A DNA stretch of 57,548 nucleotides from Candidatus Desulfovibrio intestinavium (GTDB lineage Bacteria > Desulfobacterota > Desulfovibrionia > Desulfovibrionales > Desulfovibrionaceae): positions 1-57,548 of the forward strand of contig DWZD01000034.1 in NCBI GenBank assembly GCA_019118345.1, read 5' to 3'. A model generated the notes under the pieces. The model ran no database searches. It saw only the letters and a program-made list of their open reading frames with translations, and had not been told where the DNA came from. This document shows, one piece after another, positions 46,014 to 56,325 of the stretch. How positions within the stretch are numbered: position 1 is the first letter of the stretch; the number at the start of each line of letters is the position of its first letter. The position numbers and the translations under genes are program-made.

Positions 46014-46475
46014 TCAGAGAAGCTGTTCAATGGAGTCCCTCACCTTCTCGGAAGGTACGCAGCGAAAGTCCAGCTGCACGCGCCGCGCAAGCAGGGTGCG
46101 CAGATCCTCGCTGTCCTGTTCGGAAACGGCCACATGGGGCAGCAGCTGTTTTTTGCCGGGGCCGTAATGCAGGTTGCCGATATTCAGGCTTTTCATGACA
46201 ACGCCGGTATCGCTGGCCTGGCGGGCATCCTTGCAGTCCTCGAAAAGGACAAAGGTGCTGTCGCCGCAGGCCCGCAAGGTGTCGGCCAGCGCATCCAGCG
46301 TGACAAAGTAGGTTTCCACGCTTTGCGGTACGGCCAGAAGCGTGATCTGCTGCCGCAAGTCGTCCCGGGCCATGACATCATTGGCCACCACAAGATGTTT
46401 GGCCGCCACATAGGGCAGCCAGCCCTCGATGACCTGCCCGTGTACCAGACGATTGTCCACGCGGAACCACGTCAT
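46014..46475 (-). CDS. PTS mannose-family EIIB
   Basis: The product has 153 residues. It begins MTWFRVDNRLVHGQVIEGWLP, with the phosphorylatable His12 in the diagnostic DNRLVHGQV motif. The rest (VVANDVMARDD, LFEDCKDARQASD) fits the mannose/sorbose EIIB family. It would receive phosphate from EIIA next door and pass it to a sugar. The ATG overlaps the EIIA stop by four bases (ATGA), consistent with coupled synthesis. Confidence 0.9.
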   Translation of the reverse strand: MTWFRVDNRLVHGQVIEGWLPYVAAKHLVVANDVMARDDLRQQITLLAVPQSVETYFVTLDALADTLRACGDSTFVLFEDCKDARQASDTGVVMKSLNIGNLHYGPGKKQLLPHVAVSEQDSEDLRTLLARRVQLDFRCVPSEKVRDSIEQLL

Positions 46476-46933
46476 GCCTTTTCGCCTGCCTTGTCCGTCT
46501 TTTCGCGGGTCTTGTTGCGCAGCATCTTGCCGGCCACCACAATGCCCCGGGTGCCCGCCTCGCCCGCCAGTTCGGCCAGTTCCTCCAGACTCTTGTCGCG
46601 GCTGCTGAACACCTTGAGCAGCATGGGCAGATTGACGCCGGTCACCACTTCCACATGGTGATTGCCCAGCAGCGACAGGGCCAGATTGGTGGGCGTGCCG
46701 CCGAACATGTCCGTGAGAATGATGACCCCGGCGCCCTTGTCGAGGCGTTGGGCGGCGTCATCCAGACGCCTGACGGTTTCCGGCACTTCCTGGGCAATAT
46801 CGACGCTGATGGAGGTACAGTCGCTCAACGTGCCGAGGATGAATTCCGCCGTGCGCAGCATGGCCGAGCCATAATCGGCGTGGGCCACGACAATGATGCC
46901 GACCTGTGCGGAGCTGCTCTGATCTTCTGCCAT
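46472..46933 (-). CDS. PTS mannose-family EIIA
   Basis: The product has 153 residues. VGIIVVAHADYGSAMLRTAE carries the phosphorylatable His18, and IILTDMFGGTPTNLAL is the second family motif. EIIA passes phosphate from HPr to EIIB. ATG 46933 (MAEDQSSS) has AAGG upstream; a longer frame from 47005 would overlap rapZ. Together with rapZ, hpf and rpoN upstream this resembles a regulatory PTS block more than a sugar operon. Neither HPr nor EI is in the window. Confidence 0.9.
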   Translation of the reverse strand: MAEDQSSSAQVGIIVVAHADYGSAMLRTAEFILGTLSDCTSISVDIAQEVPETVRRLDDAAQRLDKGAGVIILTDMFGGTPTNLALSLLGNHHVEVVTGVNLPMLLKVFSSRDKSLEELAELAGEAGTRGIVVAGKMLRNKTREKTDKAGEKA

Positions 46934-46991
46934 GATGGACCTTGCCCTTCTGTCGGTTGCGATAATTTCTTTTTTCAGCCTGCCAGCTTTT

Positions 46992-47900
46992 TCAGCCAAG
47001 TTCAAGATGCCGGTGTTCGACCACGGCTGCGTAATCGGCCTGCCGCAGGGCCTGGGTCAGCTCCTCGGCCACGGCCACCGAGCGATGACGACCGCCCGTG
47101 CAGCCCACGGCAATGCTGACGCGGTATCGGCCCTCGGATTCCATGAGCGGCAGCACGAAAAAGAGCAGATCGCGCAGTTTCTGGAAAAATTCCTGCGCTC
47201 CCGGCGAGTGCAGCACATAGTCGGCCACGGCCCTGTCCTTGCCGGAGAGCGGGCGCAGGGCGGGATCAAAGTAGGGATTGGGCAGAAAGCGCATGTCGAA
47301 GACCATGTCCGCCTCGCGGGGAACGCCGTACTTGTAGCCGAAGGAAAGGACGTTGACGCGGATGGCGCGCAGCTTTTCCTTGGAGCGCCAGCGCTTTTGA
47401 ATGGCGCGCCGCAGATCGTGAATGGAAAAGCGCGTGGTGTCAAAAACGAGATCCGCCGATTCGCGCAGGGGGGCAAGACGGCGTTGCTCCGTGGCAAGCG
47501 CCTCCTCGAGTCCCATGCCTTCGCGTTCGAGGGGATGCGGGCGGCGCGTCGTGGCGTAACGGCGCATGAGTTCGGCCGGGGCGGCCTCCAGAAAGAGCAG
47601 CAGGGGCCGGTAGCCGTCGCCGGAGAGGCGGGACAGGGCCAGGGTGATGTCTTCCAGAAAGTCGCTCTGGCGGATATCCATGCCCAGGGCCACGCCCTTG
47701 TAACGATTCATGGAAGGGCGGGCCATGAGAGCGGCCATGTCCGGGGCAAGGGCCGCGGGCAGGCCGTCCACCGTGAAGTAGCCCAGATCCTCGAAGACGC
47801 CGAGCGCGGTGCTTTTGCCGGCGCCGGACAGGCCGGTGACGATGCAGACGGTGGAGGAAACGCGCGGACAGTCGGCGGTAGGGGCGGGGGAGGTGTTCAT
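46992..47900 (-). CDS. rapZ: RNase adapter protein RapZ
   Basis: The product has 302 residues. It has a P-loop [24 protein letters not shown] near residue 25 and the family-specific [24 protein letters not shown], with the C-terminal [16 protein letters not shown]. In enteric bacteria RapZ senses glucosamine-6-phosphate and directs RNase E to GlmZ sRNA; a broader nucleotide- and RNA-binding role is assumed elsewhere. ATG 47900 has GAGG upstream. It lies between hpf and the PTS genes, behind a terminator. Confidence 0.93.
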   Translation of the reverse strand: MNTSPAPTADCPRVSSTVCIVTGLSGAGKSTALGVFEDLGYFTVDGLPAALAPDMAALMARPSMNRYKGVALGMDIRQSDFLEDITLALSRLSGDGYRPLLLFLEAAPAELMRRYATTRRPHPLEREGMGLEEALATEQRRLAPLRESADLVFDTTRFSIHDLRRAIQKRWRSKEKLRAIRVNVLSFGYKYGVPREADMVFDMRFLPNPYFDPALRPLSGKDRAVADYVLHSPGAQEFFQKLRDLLFFVLPLMESEGRYRVSIAVGCTGGRHRSVAVAEELTQALRQADYAAVVEHRHLELG

Positions 47901-47920
47901 GCGGCCTCGCTGCGGCGGGG

Positions 47921-47943
47921 AAAAAGGCCCCCTTGCGGGGGCC
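47921..47943 (-). terminator. Rho-independent terminator after hpf
   Basis: GGCCCCC pairs with GGGGGCC around TTGC, followed on the minus strand by TTTTT. It separates rpoN-hpf from rapZ-PTS. Confidence 0.82.
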
Positions 47944-47952
47944 GTTGCGATC

Positions 47953-48498
47953 CTACAATACGGGGTCGATGAGGGCAAAGCCGCTGTCGCGCCGCCGATA
48001 GACCACATTGACGCGCGTGGACTCGGCATTGATGAAGACGAGGAAGTCCCCGCCCACGTTTTCCAGCTGCAGGAGGGCTTCATCCAGATGCATGGGCTTG
48101 GGCGCAAAGCGATCCGTGCCCACCACATCCGCGGACACCTCTTCCTCGGGCTGCGCTTCAAGATTGTAGGTGAAGACATCCACATCGGCATTGCGGGCCT
48201 TGCGGCGCTGTTCCTTGACGCGGGACACCTGCTTCTTGATCTGGGCTTCCACCTTGTCGGTCACAAGATCAATGGCGGCATACATGTCTGAGGTCTGTTC
48301 CGAGGCATTGATATGCAGGCCTTCGCCGCTGACGGTCACTTCGCAACGGTGGCGGAACTTGTCCACGGTGAGCACCACGGCCACTTCCAGACCGGAGGAC
48401 TTGCCGAAGAAGCGGCCCAGCTTTTCCATGCGGCGGCGGGCGTACTTCTTGAGATGATCGGACGCATCAAAATTCTTGAAGGCAAAGGAAATGTTCAT
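47953..48498 (-). CDS. hpf: ribosome hibernation-promoting factor, long form
   Basis: The product has 181 residues. The N-terminal HPF/RaiA domain ([23 protein letters not shown]) is followed by a linker and a C-terminal dimerisation domain ([24 protein letters not shown]). The long form pairs two 70S ribosomes into inactive 100S dimers in stationary phase. GGAGG precedes ATG 48498. It directly follows rpoN (20 bases), a classic linkage. Confidence 0.95.
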   Translation of the reverse strand: MNISFAFKNFDASDHLKKYARRRMEKLGRFFGKSSGLEVAVVLTVDKFRHRCEVTVSGEGLHINASEQTSDMYAAIDLVTDKVEAQIKKQVSRVKEQRRKARNADVDVFTYNLEAQPEEEVSADVVGTDRFAPKPMHLDEALLQLENVGGDFLVFINAESTRVNVVYRRRDSGFALIDPVL

Positions 48499-48518
48499 GG
48501 GGCCTCCGAGGTTGGCGG

Positions 48519-49949
48519 TTAGAAATGTTCCCTGCGCTTGGAGGACGAGGGAATGTTCAGTGCCGTTCGATACTTGGCGACGGTGCGTCGCGCGATGGTC
48601 ACCTTGAGATGATCCTTGAGCATTTCGCCCAGGCGTTCGTCGCTCAGGGGCGAGCGGGGATCCTCTTCGCTGATGAACTTCTTGATCAGGGCCTTGACGC
48701 TTTCGGAACCGACCTGACTGCCGTCATCCAGCTCCAGCCCGCTGTTGAAAAAGAACTTCAGTTCAAAGATGCCGTGCGGCGTGGCCGCGTACTTGTTGGT
48801 GGTGATGCGGCTGACCGTGGATTCGTGCATGCCGATATCGTCGGCAATGTCCTTGAGGATGAGGGGCGCAAGGTGGGTCACGCCGTACTCGAAGAAGGGG
48901 CGCTGATGGCGCACGATGCTTTCCATGACCTTGTACAGCGTGCGCTGCCGCTGGTACAGGCTCTTGATGAGCCAGGAGGCGGAGCGGATCTTATCCGCGC
49001 AGTAGTCCTTTTCCGTACTGCTTTCGCAATCGATGGGCGCCTTGGCCAGTTCGGAAAGCTGCAGCTGGGGCAGACCGTCCTCATTGAGCACGATGACAAA
49101 GTCGTCGCCCAGCTTGTACACATAGACATCGGGACTGACATAGGTGGGTTCGCCCCCGCCGAAGCTGGCCCCGGGCAGGGGGTCAAGGCTCTGGATGATC
49201 TCCAGATATTCGCCCAGGGTGTCCATGTCCAGCCGGAACTTGCGCAGCAGGGGCTTGTAGCGGTGGGCCTCCAGATCTTCCAGATGATATTCCACCAGCT
49301 CCCTGAGCACGGGGTCACGGTCGTAATGGAGGTTGCGGAGCTGGATGAGCAGGCATTCCCGCGCATCGCGTGCGGCCACGCCCACCGGATCGAAAAACTG
49401 TATCCGCTCCAGCACGGTGGCCACTTCCTCGGGCGCGGCATCGGTCAGGGCGGCGATTTCTTCCAGACTGGCCTGCAGATAGCCGGAGGAGGCAAGATTG
49501 CCGATAATGGCCTCGCCAATATCCTTCTGCCGATCACTCAGAGTGGACAGGCGCAGCTGCCACATGAGGTGACTCTCCAGCGAGGGCTTGGCGGCATGGC
49601 GGGCTTCAAGGGGGGAACTCTCCTCCGGCACTTCGTACTCGCGCGGCTGGACAAGGCGCGGCGTACTGGCGAACTCGCCGAGGTAATCCTCCCAGTCGGC
49701 ATTGCGCACAAGGTCGGCCTCGTAAACGGGATCCTCCTCATGGGTATGGCGGCTGTCCTCGATCACCTGGCTGTCGGCGGCGGCAGGCGATTCGCTTTCC
49801 TCCAGAAAGGGATTCTCCATCAGTTCCTGCTGGACGGTCTCCAGCAGTTCCACACGGGAGAGCTGCAACAGCTTGATGGCCTGCTGCAATTGCGGCGTCA
49901 TGCGCAGTTGCTGGGCAAGCTTGAGCTGCTGACGAAGTTCCAATGCCAT
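48519..49949 (-). CDS. rpoN: RNA polymerase sigma-54 factor
   Basis: The product has 476 residues. The glutamine-rich region I (ELRQQLKLAQQLRMTPQLQQAIKLLQLS) binds enhancer-dependent activators, and an acidic region II follows. The C-terminal region III holds the helix-turn-helix and the RpoN box ARRTVAKYR, which contacts the -24 element. Transcription needs an AAA+ activator. I did not find a convincing -24/-12 promoter ahead of any gene in this window. The ribosome site (AGGAA) lies about 12 bases from ATG 49949. Confidence 0.97.
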   Translation of the reverse strand: MALELRQQLKLAQQLRMTPQLQQAIKLLQLSRVELLETVQQELMENPFLEESESPAAADSQVIEDSRHTHEEDPVYEADLVRNADWEDYLGEFASTPRLVQPREYEVPEESSPLEARHAAKPSLESHLMWQLRLSTLSDRQKDIGEAIIGNLASSGYLQASLEEIAALTDAAPEEVATVLERIQFFDPVGVAARDARECLLIQLRNLHYDRDPVLRELVEYHLEDLEAHRYKPLLRKFRLDMDTLGEYLEIIQSLDPLPGASFGGGEPTYVSPDVYVYKLGDDFVIVLNEDGLPQLQLSELAKAPIDCESSTEKDYCADKIRSASWLIKSLYQRQRTLYKVMESIVRHQRPFFEYGVTHLAPLILKDIADDIGMHESTVSRITTNKYAATPHGIFELKFFFNSGLELDDGSQVGSESVKALIKKFISEEDPRSPLSDERLGEMLKDHLKVTIARRTVAKYRTALNIPSSSKRREHF

Positions 49950-50158
49950 AAGTCGTCGTGATTCCTGTTGAGTCTTTTACCCCGTTACAAATACCATGCC
50001 ATAAGTCATAAAAACTTGCAATAGCCTTGTGTTGCGCCATATTGTCCGAAAAACGGCCTGAATTGGCGACCGAAAAGGAGCGGGGAAGGCACGCGGACGG
50101 CAAATCCTGAAGGAAGGGGGAGGGGCGGGAAGGAGGCGCGGCGGGGCTGCGCACGCCC

Positions 50159-50181
50159 GGGGGCGGGCAAACCCCGCCCCC
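50159..50181. other. GC-rich hairpin after pyrG
   Basis: GGGGGCGGG pairs with CCCGCCCCC around a short CAAA-containing loop, just past the pyrG stop on the minus strand. It lacks a T tract, so a terminator is only possible. Confidence 0.4.
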
Positions 50182-50208
50182 TCGTCATTGTTGCGGCAAA
50201 AGGCGTCG

Positions 50209-51939
<1,731 letters not shown>

Positions 51940-52060
51940 TCATCCGCAAGGCTATACCCCAAGTCGGGTCTGCTGACCAGCATTGACTATGCGACCCACA
52001 AAACGTAATGTACATTCCCTTTCACCACAGGATGCTTGTTCCTTCAGGAGGCTGGACCGC

Positions 52061-52870
52061 ATGGGCGCTGTCAATACCTTGGTCATTACGGGCTACGGCA
52101 CCAATTCCCACCTTGAAACGGCGCATGCCGCGCGCCTTGCCGGGGCGGACAGGGCCGACGTGGTGCATTTTTCGGACATCGTGGCCGCCCGGGTGCGTCT
52201 GGAGGATTATCATTTTCTCGTCTTTCCCGGCGGCTTTCTGGACGGGGACGACCTCGGCGCGGCCCAGACGGCCAGTCTGCGCTGGCGCTATCTGAAGGAT
52301 GATGCCGGCACGCCCCTGCTGCAAAGCCTGACCCGCTTCCTCGACGACGGCAAGCTGGTGCTCGGCATCTGCAACGGCTTCCAGCTGCTGGTCAAGCTCG
52401 GCGTGCTGCCCGCGCTGGACAATGCGCGCTTCGAGCGGCAGGTTTCCCTGAGCCACAACGACTCGGCCCGCTACGAGGATCGCTGGGTGCGCCTTTTGCC
52501 CAATAAAAACAGCCCCTGCGTCTTCACGCGCGGCCTCGACATGCTGGCCATGCCCGTGCGCCACGGCGAGGGCAAGCTCGTGACCCGCGATGCGGCCACC
52601 CTGCAGCGCCTGCAGGAGGAAAATCTCATTGCCCTCCAGTACGCCGATCCGGCCACCGGTCGGCCCACCGAGGCGTATCCCCTCAATCCCAACGGCTCCC
52701 CGCTGGGCATTGCGGGCCTGACCGACCCCAGCGGGCGCGTGCTCGGCCTCATGCCCCATCCCGAAGCCTTCCACCACGTCACCAATCACCCGGCCTGGAC
52801 GCGCGGCGAGGTGGATGCGCCGGGCACCATGCTCTTTGTCAATGCCGTCAACTACCTGCGCGGCCTGTAG
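52061..52870 (+). CDS. PurQ-like glutamine amidotransferase (FGAM synthase glutaminase)
   Basis: The product has 269 residues. It resembles the glutaminase part of phosphoribosylformylglycinamidine synthase: VITGYGTNSHLETAHAARLAGA, HFSDI, LVFPGGFLDGDDLGA, the nucleophile GICNGFQLL (Cys about 104) and MPHPEAFHHVTNHPAW with the His/Glu pair. It would supply ammonia to PurL for purine synthesis. ATG 52061 has AGGAGG nine bases ahead, so the upstream in-frame ATG is rejected. It is divergent from pyrG. PurL itself is not in the window, and the protein is somewhat longer than a typical small PurQ. Confidence 0.85.
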   Translation: MGAVNTLVITGYGTNSHLETAHAARLAGADRADVVHFSDIVAARVRLEDYHFLVFPGGFLDGDDLGAAQTASLRWRYLKDDAGTPLLQSLTRFLDDGKLVLGICNGFQLLVKLGVLPALDNARFERQVSLSHNDSARYEDRWVRLLPNKNSPCVFTRGLDMLAMPVRHGEGKLVTRDAATLQRLQEENLIALQYADPATGRPTEAYPLNPNGSPLGIAGLTDPSGRVLGLMPHPEAFHHVTNHPAWTRGEVDAPGTMLFVNAVNYLRGL

Positions 52871-52983
52871 GGCACAGCGCATCAATATGGCGAGGCAGGG
52901 ACGCCGCCCCGCGCGCCCTTTTCGCTGAAAACAACACACGCCCGTCGGACAGCTCCGGCGGGCGTTGCGCGTCTGTGCGCGAG

Positions 52984-53019
52984 AAAAAGGGACGTGCGGC
53001 GCTTTTTCCGTACGTCCCT
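52984..53019 (-). terminator. Rho-independent terminator of the tRNA-Arg locus
   Basis: Stem GGGACGTACGG / CCGCACGTCCC (one G-U pair) is followed on the minus strand by TTTTT. It lies just beyond the 3' end of the tRNA fragment. Confidence 0.85.
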
Positions 53020-53026
53020 GAATTGC

Positions 53027-53071
53027 TGGCGCGCCCGGGAGGATTCGAACCCCCGACCAAGAGCTTAGAAG
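53027..53071 (-). tRNA. 3' half of tRNA-Arg(UCU), attachment site (attL)
   Basis: Read on the minus strand, the sequence runs from the anticodon loop CTTCTAA (anticodon TCT) through the 3' anticodon strand GCTCTTG, a complete T arm (GGGGGTTCGAATCCTCC) and acceptor GGGCGC ending in GCCA. The 5' half is missing: the bases before the loop do not pair with GCTCTTG. An integrase begins about 120 bases away. This is the duplicated 3' end left by integration; an intact tRNA-Arg should be rebuilt at the other end of the element, beyond the window. Confidence 0.9.
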
Positions 53072-53179
53072 AAGGCTGACGGTATTTCCCATGGTTGCCC
53101 TTACTGTCTTATCATCTTGATTTATAAGCATGGCCGATGATAACAGATGCCCATAAATGCCCATGACGTCAAAAAAGGT

Positions 53180-53199
53180 GGGTGACAGTTGGGTGACAA
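53180..53199 (+). repeat. tandem GGGTGACA repeat at the integrase start
   Basis: GGGTGACA occurs at 53180-53187 and 53192-53199, a 12-bp period overlapping the ribosome site and TTG start of the integrase. Compare GGGGTAACT x2 at 33825-33845 before the other integrase. Possible arm-type binding sites. Confidence 0.6.
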
Positions 53200-54532
53200 G
53201 TATCGCTGGCAGACCGTCCCGGGCAAAGAGGGCGTCCTTTATCGCGAACATCCCACTCGCAAAAATGGCCGCGTGCCGGACCGTTGCTTCTCCATCCGTT
53301 ACCGGGCAGGAGGCGGCAAGCGCATGCACGAGTCCCTGGGCTGGGCCAGTGACGGCTGGACCGTCGCCAAGGCCATTGCCCTGCTGCGTGAGCTGAAGGA
53401 AAACATCCGTACCGGCAAGCGCCCGCAGAGCCTGCGAGAGATGCGCAGCATGGCAGAGGAGCAGCGGCAGCGCGAGGCTCTGCTGCGCAGCAAGGAGCGT
53501 GTGGCCGGGCTGACGTTCAGGGAGCTGGCCGCATGCTATACCGACTGGACACAGCGGCATCGGGCGAGCCATGCCAAGGTCGTCCAGCTGCTGACGAACC
53601 ATATCCTGCCTGTCCTTGGGGATCGTCTCGCCCGGGAGATCACCCCGCAGGACATTGCGGAGCTTGGACGGATCGTGGCCGCCAAGCGACCGCTCACCGG
53701 ACGCAACAAGAATGACCCATCGGCCGGTCTTGCTCCCCAGACGGTCCTGCACATCCTCAAGACCGTGCGGGAGGTCTACAACTACGCGCTGGAGACGCCC
53801 GCCCCGGGTTTGTCGGGCGTGATGCTGTTCAACGGCTCCAATCCGGCCATGCTGAGCCGCCGCAATCGTGCCGTCGTGCTGCCCGAAACGGACAGCCGCC
53901 GCCTGCGCGTCCTGAGCGATACGGAGATCGAGGCCCTGCTGGCCTACCAGGGCCGGCGGGAAGGGGCCAGCGATCTGCATGACATGATACTCCTTTCTCT
54001 GGATACGGGCCTGAGAGCGGGGGAGCTGATCACCCTCCGCTGTGAAAGCTGCACGCCGGAAACGGGAGCCATACGTGTACTTACCGGCGCAAAAGGCAGC
54101 GAGCGATCCACGAAGGGCGGCAAGACGCGCATCGTCCATGCCGGACGCCTTTTTCCCGAGAGCCTCGCCATGCTGCGCAAGAGGCTGAAGCATGCCTCCA
54201 GCGAATACCTTTTTCCCGGACCCGGCGGAGAGATGCGCTCTCCCTTCGGCTTGCCGCAGGCCATGCGCCGCATCATGGACAAGCTCGGTTTCAATGACGG
54301 CGTGACGGACCCGCGCAACCGGGTGGTCTGGCACACGCTGCGGCATACCTTTGCCACACGCATGCTGGAATCCGGGCTGGACATCTACGCCCTGCGGACG
54401 CTCATGGGGCATGCCAGCGTCACGACGACGGAGATCTACCTCCACATCTGCGACATGGACAAGCGCCGGGCCGCTCTGGCGAAAGCGGAGCTGGCCCGGC
54501 AGACGGAGATCAAAAGGACGGCGGGACAATGA
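53189..54532 (+). CDS. tyrosine integrase of the tRNA-Arg element
   Basis: The product has 447 residues. The catalytic set is complete: LDTGLRAGELITLR (Arg), the later HTLRHTFATRM (His-x-x-Arg), LMGHAS (His) and TTEIYLHI (Tyr nucleophile). An SAM-like core-binding domain precedes it (about 110-220). The only in-frame start after the upstream stop is TTG 53189, with AAAGGTGGG ahead. It would insert the element at the tRNA-Arg anticodon loop, 120 bases to its left. It is unrelated to the truncated integrase at 33884. Confidence 0.92.
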   Translation: MGDKYRWQTVPGKEGVLYREHPTRKNGRVPDRCFSIRYRAGGGKRMHESLGWASDGWTVAKAIALLRELKENIRTGKRPQSLREMRSMAEEQRQREALLRSKERVAGLTFRELAACYTDWTQRHRASHAKVVQLLTNHILPVLGDRLAREITPQDIAELGRIVAAKRPLTGRNKNDPSAGLAPQTVLHILKTVREVYNYALETPAPGLSGVMLFNGSNPAMLSRRNRAVVLPETDSRRLRVLSDTEIEALLAYQGRREGASDLHDMILLSLDTGLRAGELITLRCESCTPETGAIRVLTGAKGSERSTKGGKTRIVHAGRLFPESLAMLRKRLKHASSEYLFPGPGGEMRSPFGLPQAMRRIMDKLGFNDGVTDPRNRVVWHTLRHTFATRMLESGLDIYALRTLMGHASVTTTEIYLHICDMDKRRAALAKAELARQTEIKRTAGQ

Positions 54533-54779
54533 TCTTCACTCCTTTTTCTTCAAGATATGCCAGAAAGAACGGCGTCGGGTACACGACGGCGTCACCCATC
54601 TTCATGCGGACACGGGGACCGTTGCCCAGATAATCGTCATTGGAGACGCTTTTGGGACTGATGGCGCCGCCGGTGAAATACTTGACCTCCTTGCGGGCGA
54701 TCATGGGCGGCAGCTTGTCCAGAAAGCAGCCCAGCACCTTCAGCTGGGGCGGGGCGGGCATGGTTGTTGGCTTGGACAT
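54510..54779 (-). CDS. putative excisionase (AlpA/winged-helix type)
   Basis: The product has 89 residues. LPPMIARKEVKYFTGGAISPKSVSN, then GPRVRMKMGDAVVYPTPFFLAYLEEKG, follows the pattern of small AlpA/Xis winged-helix proteins (target-recognition helix, then a basic strand and a YPxxxFLxxLE tail). Such proteins are directionality factors that let the integrase excise. It converges with the integrase (23-base overlap at the 3' ends). ATG 54779 has GGAGG ahead. Excisionase is inferred from fold pattern and position. Confidence 0.65.
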   Translation of the reverse strand: MSKPTTMPAPPQLKVLGCFLDKLPPMIARKEVKYFTGGAISPKSVSNDDYLGNGPRVRMKMGDAVVYPTPFFLAYLEEKGVKIIVPPSF

Positions 54780-54781
54780 GT

Positions 54782-55210
54782 TCACACCTCCTTGAGCGCA
54801 AAACGCCGGCAGGCGGCATCACGGATGATGGCCCACGGGCGCAGGGTGACCGTCAGGCCGCAACGCTGTGCGGCACGGGCCAGACGATAGGGATCGCCGT
54901 CGCCGCCGAAGCTTCGTTCGGCGTTGCGCGCCAGGGCGCGTATGCTTATCTGCGGCGCGGACGGGTCGTCCCGCAGGGCTTCTCCCAGGACGCGCAGCAG
55001 CACGACGGCATCAGGCACGGCATCCCGTCGGCGCACGAGCCGGGCATGATCGGGGCAGCCGGCGGCAAGCGCCTGGCCGGCCGGGCAGACGAAGCAGCTT
55101 TGCAGATCGGCAGCCTCGCCGGTCCGGCAGATCAGGGCCGCGCAGTCTGACGGCGGGATGACCCGGCCCAGGCGGGCGCAGGAGACGGACGCAGGATGGG
55201 CGGCACGCAT
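54782..55210 (-). CDS. hypothetical Cys-rich protein of the mobile element
   Basis: The product has 142 residues. The N-terminal half is rich in Cys (SCARLGR, SDCAALICRTG, SCFVCPAG, GCPDHARL), suggesting a metal-binding or zinc-ribbon-like segment, and the rest is basic (RALARNAERSFGG). No family is recognised. The start at 55210 has GGAGG upstream. It lies two bases after the MazG-like gene and directly before the putative excisionase, all leftward. Confidence 0.6.
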   Translation of the reverse strand: MRAAHPASVSCARLGRVIPPSDCAALICRTGEAADLQSCFVCPAGQALAAGCPDHARLVRRRDAVPDAVVLLRVLGEALRDDPSAPQISIRALARNAERSFGGDGDPYRLARAAQRCGLTVTLRPWAIIRDAACRRFALKEV

Positions 55211-55212
55211 GG

Positions 55213-55575
55213 CTAAACCTCCAGCAGGGCACGCAGCCGGCTGCATTTGTGGGCCACACTCTGGTCGATCTCGGCGGCCATGAACGGTTCGGTGCGCAGT
55301 TGATCGATAAGCACCAGCACGTCGCCAAGTTCCTCTACCACCTCTTCACGCGCGCCACGGCGGCCGCGCCGCAGGTGGCTGATGGCCACGATGGCCTCGG
55401 CCAGTTCTTCCTGCAGCACCTGCAGCTGGGCATCCAGGCCAAAGCGGCGCACGGCCTGCGCCGCCAGACCGGCATCGACGAGCAGCGTCCGGCACAGGTG
55501 GTTTCCTGCGGCGGTCGGGGAGGGGAGCGGAGCCTGCCCGGGAGCAGGGGACGGGATGACGGCGTCAGCGGACAC
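55213..55575 (-). CDS. MazG-like NTP pyrophosphohydrolase-type protein
   Basis: The product has 120 residues. LQVLQEELAEAIVAISHLRRG and EEVVEELGDVLVLIDQLR give the EExxE plus ExxD pattern of the all-alpha MazG-like NTP-PPase superfamily, which coordinates Mg2+ and hydrolyses NTPs to NMPs. Phage-encoded MazG-like proteins may affect nucleotide or alarmone pools. GTG 55575 with AAGGAG upstream is the start; it overlaps the preceding small gene by 11 bases. Confidence 0.7.
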   Translation of the reverse strand: MSADAVIPSPAPGQAPLPSPTAAGNHLCRTLLVDAGLAAQAVRRFGLDAQLQVLQEELAEAIVAISHLRRGRRGAREEVVEELGDVLVLIDQLRTEPFMAAEIDQSVAHKCSRLRALLEV

Positions 55576-55729
55576 GGGGAGTCTCCTTGCGGGAAGGGAG
55601 GACGGTCAGCAGCCAGTGCAGCATCTGGCGATGGCTGGCCAGCACGCGCCGGGGCGGCATGCCGGGCAGGCGGACACGGTAGCTGGCGACCTTGACAAGA
55701 GCGGATGGGGCAACATGGGGTCGGGACAC
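55565..55729 (-). CDS. 54-residue small protein of the mobile element
   Basis: A GTG at 55729 with AAGGAGCAAACCT upstream opens a 54-codon frame (start MSRPHVAPSALVKVAS) ending TGA at 55565. It overlaps the MazG-like start by 11 bases, in the style of the neighbouring genes. It is basic, with PPRRVLASHRQML and ending KETPRVR. No family is recognised; position, ribosome site and overlap support it being real. Confidence 0.55.
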   Translation of the reverse strand: MSRPHVAPSALVKVASYRVRLPGMPPRRVLASHRQMLHWLLTVLPSRKETPRVR

Positions 55730-55786
55730 AGGTTTGCTCCTTCGGAAGTTCGGGCTGTGGACGGTTCCAGCGTCCGCAGCTCTTTT

Positions 55787-56260
55787 TCATATCTGGCGGT
55801 CGTGGGTCTCGTGCGCCAGCCTGAGGATGGCGAGGATGGCTTCCACGGCCTCATGACCCCGGCGGGTCATGTCGTGCAGTTCCTGCGAGGTGATCCTGCC
55901 GTCAGCGATATGGTCCGCCGCCGCGCAGGCGAATTCGCCGAATTCGCGGATGCTGGCGCTCAGCCCGGCGACCAGCTGTTCCGGCCCGCCGGCGGGGATG
56001 CGCAAGGGCACAAAGGCTCCGCCGCGCTGCCGGGCAAGGAAGATGAGCGGCAGGTCGGACTCGCAGACGTCCATGAGCGGCAGCAGCAGCTCCGCGCCCA
56101 GCTTGTGGCCGGGCTGCTGCGACAGTTCGCTCATGAGGGTGGCATAGGGCTTGCCCACCAGATCGGCCACTGTGCGCACGTCCAGGCCGGAGGGCGCCGC
56201 CTTGACCATGCCGTGCAGCACGGCCGTCAGGGAAGGATACGGGCGGCAGGGGGCGTTCAT
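55787..56260 (-). CDS. phage regulatory protein CII-like (CP76 family)
   Basis: The product has 157 residues. DVRTVADLVGKPYATLMSELSQQP, followed by LLPLMDVCESDLPLIFLARQRGG, matches the CII-like CP76 family of phage regulators, with an N-terminal helix-turn-helix-like part. The C-terminal half is helical (IREFGEFACAAADHIADG). It probably controls the element's early genes or lysogeny. ATG 56260 has GGAGAG upstream. Leftward, in series with the Cro-like gene. Confidence 0.72.
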   Translation of the reverse strand: MNAPCRPYPSLTAVLHGMVKAAPSGLDVRTVADLVGKPYATLMSELSQQPGHKLGAELLLPLMDVCESDLPLIFLARQRGGAFVPLRIPAGGPEQLVAGLSASIREFGEFACAAADHIADGRITSQELHDMTRRGHEAVEAILAILRLAHETHDRQI

Positions 56261-56325
56261 GTAAAAAACTCTCCATCTTTTGCGTGGTTCTGGCGTCGAA
56301 TGCGCGTTATGCCGTCATCATGGCG

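Larger units (their letters stand above)
52871..53188. other. boundary region between the chromosome and the tRNA-Arg-integrated element
   Basis: It contains a hairpin at 52938-52965 (ACGCCCG / CGGGCGT), the tRNA terminator (52984-53019), the tRNA 3' fragment (53027-53071), a candidate integrase promoter (TTGATT at 53117, 16 bases, GATAAC at 53139) and an ATGCCCAT doublet near 53146-53164. No coding gene is seen. Confidence 0.7.

Noticed and set aside
53027..53100. Complete tRNA-Arg
   Set aside because: The bases 5' of the anticodon loop do not form the anticodon stem, D arm or acceptor; only the 3' half is present.
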